Shown: positions 63,590 to 64,000 of the stretch, piece after piece
How positions within the stretch are numbered: position 1 is the stretch's first letter
Layout of the letters: the number at the start of each line of letters is the position of its first letter
Origin: Euglena gracilis
Lineage: Eukaryota; Euglenida; Euglenophyceae; Euglenales
Length of the DNA: 64,000 nt
Assembly (NCBI GenBank): GCA_039621445.1
Contig: CP154956.1
Span: 95,236,406 to 95,300,405, forward strand
Reading direction: 5' to 3'
Translations under genes and position numbers: made by a program
Notes under the pieces: generated by a model
Seen by the model: the letters and a program-made list of their open reading frames with translations, nothing else
What the model was told of the DNA's origin: nothing
Database searches by the model: none

Positions 63590-64000
63590 AAAAAAAAAAC
63601 TATTATGATGATAATAACAATTTATTAATTATATAATTAATTATGATTAATTAATTGTGATTATAAATTTTTTTAAATAATTAATAAATTATTAAGCTTA
63701 ATTATCATGATAAATATACTATTATGAGCCGGTGTATTTTTTTCTGGTAAACAACAATAGATGGAGCATTATCCCCCCACTCCCCCACAACTTGTTTCAG
63801 GTTCATAAAATGTAATCTTAAAGAAGAGCTATTCCATCCGTTGCTAGGATGTAAACTGTCCGGGTGTTGTTCGTAAATTGCCATGTGGATTTGGAGGAAT
63901 CATTTCTTCTGCTATGTTGTTGATGTCATTGTTTGTTTTTGTAGTTGTCATCATAGCAGGTATGGGGGCTGCAGTGTTTGGTGTTTATTACATATTGTAT
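63590..64000. other. AT-rich end of window, no gene seen
   Basis: AAT/TTA-rich sequence (63600-63725) then non-coding DNA to the window end. Confidence 0.5.

Overview
This looks like nuclear DNA of an intron-dense unicellular eukaryote. Coding sequence occurs as short pieces (about 25-300 bp) with strong G/C preference at third codon positions. The pieces are separated by long T-rich, homopolymer-rich introns and spacers. All convincing exons are on the + strand. Several gene ends are visible (stops near 2127, 14097, 31921, 35515, 37393, 39054, 49874, 52109 and 62030). In one place the next start codon lies only 82 bp after the previous stop (31921 to 32004). Unidirectional, closely spaced genes fit lineages with spliced-leader trans-splicing, such as euglenozoans or dinoflagellates, but no marker gene is present and I do not name the organism. 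No rRNA, tRNA, CRISPR, bacterial operon, transposase or reverse transcriptase was recognised.

Layout: 0.5-2.1 kb, end of a first gene. 4.3-5.2 kb, three exons that join in frame across one GT-AG intron and one non-GT-AG insertion. 6.4-14.1 kb, scattered exons of one or more genes. 16-19.4 kb, a Cys-rich exon and others. 20.7-31.9 kb, small exons including Ala/Gln-rich helical segments, ending at 31921. 32.0-35.5 kb, the best-bounded gene, with an N-terminal MGN start, a membrane segment and a C-terminal exon. 37.3-39.1 kb, a terminal exon and a small gene with two good GT-AG junctions. 40.7-45.1 and 46.2-47.7 kb, further exons. 48.9-49.9 and 51.1-52.1 kb, two gene ends. 53-56.4 kb, a compositionally distinct region full of a 14-bp palindrome. 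56.7-62.0 and 63.4 kb, more exons. None of the protein fragments matches a family I can name, so products are described, not identified.

The most notable feature is a population of roughly 20 insertions with one architecture: terminal inverted repeats, often a C-run at the left and a G-run at the right, and short 'words' repeated inside. In the clearest cases they are flanked by 7-10 bp direct repeats. At 4398-4715, and less surely at 529-840 and 18908-19103, removing the insertion plus one copy of the direct repeat rejoins an open reading frame with no GT-AG at the junction. They behave like mobile hairpin introns, comparable to introner elements or to euglenid non-conventional introns. Ordinary GT-AG introns of 49-260 nt occur in the same genes. 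The remainder is microsatellite, low-complexity word arrays, a 1-kb GC minisatellite and several dispersed repeat families.
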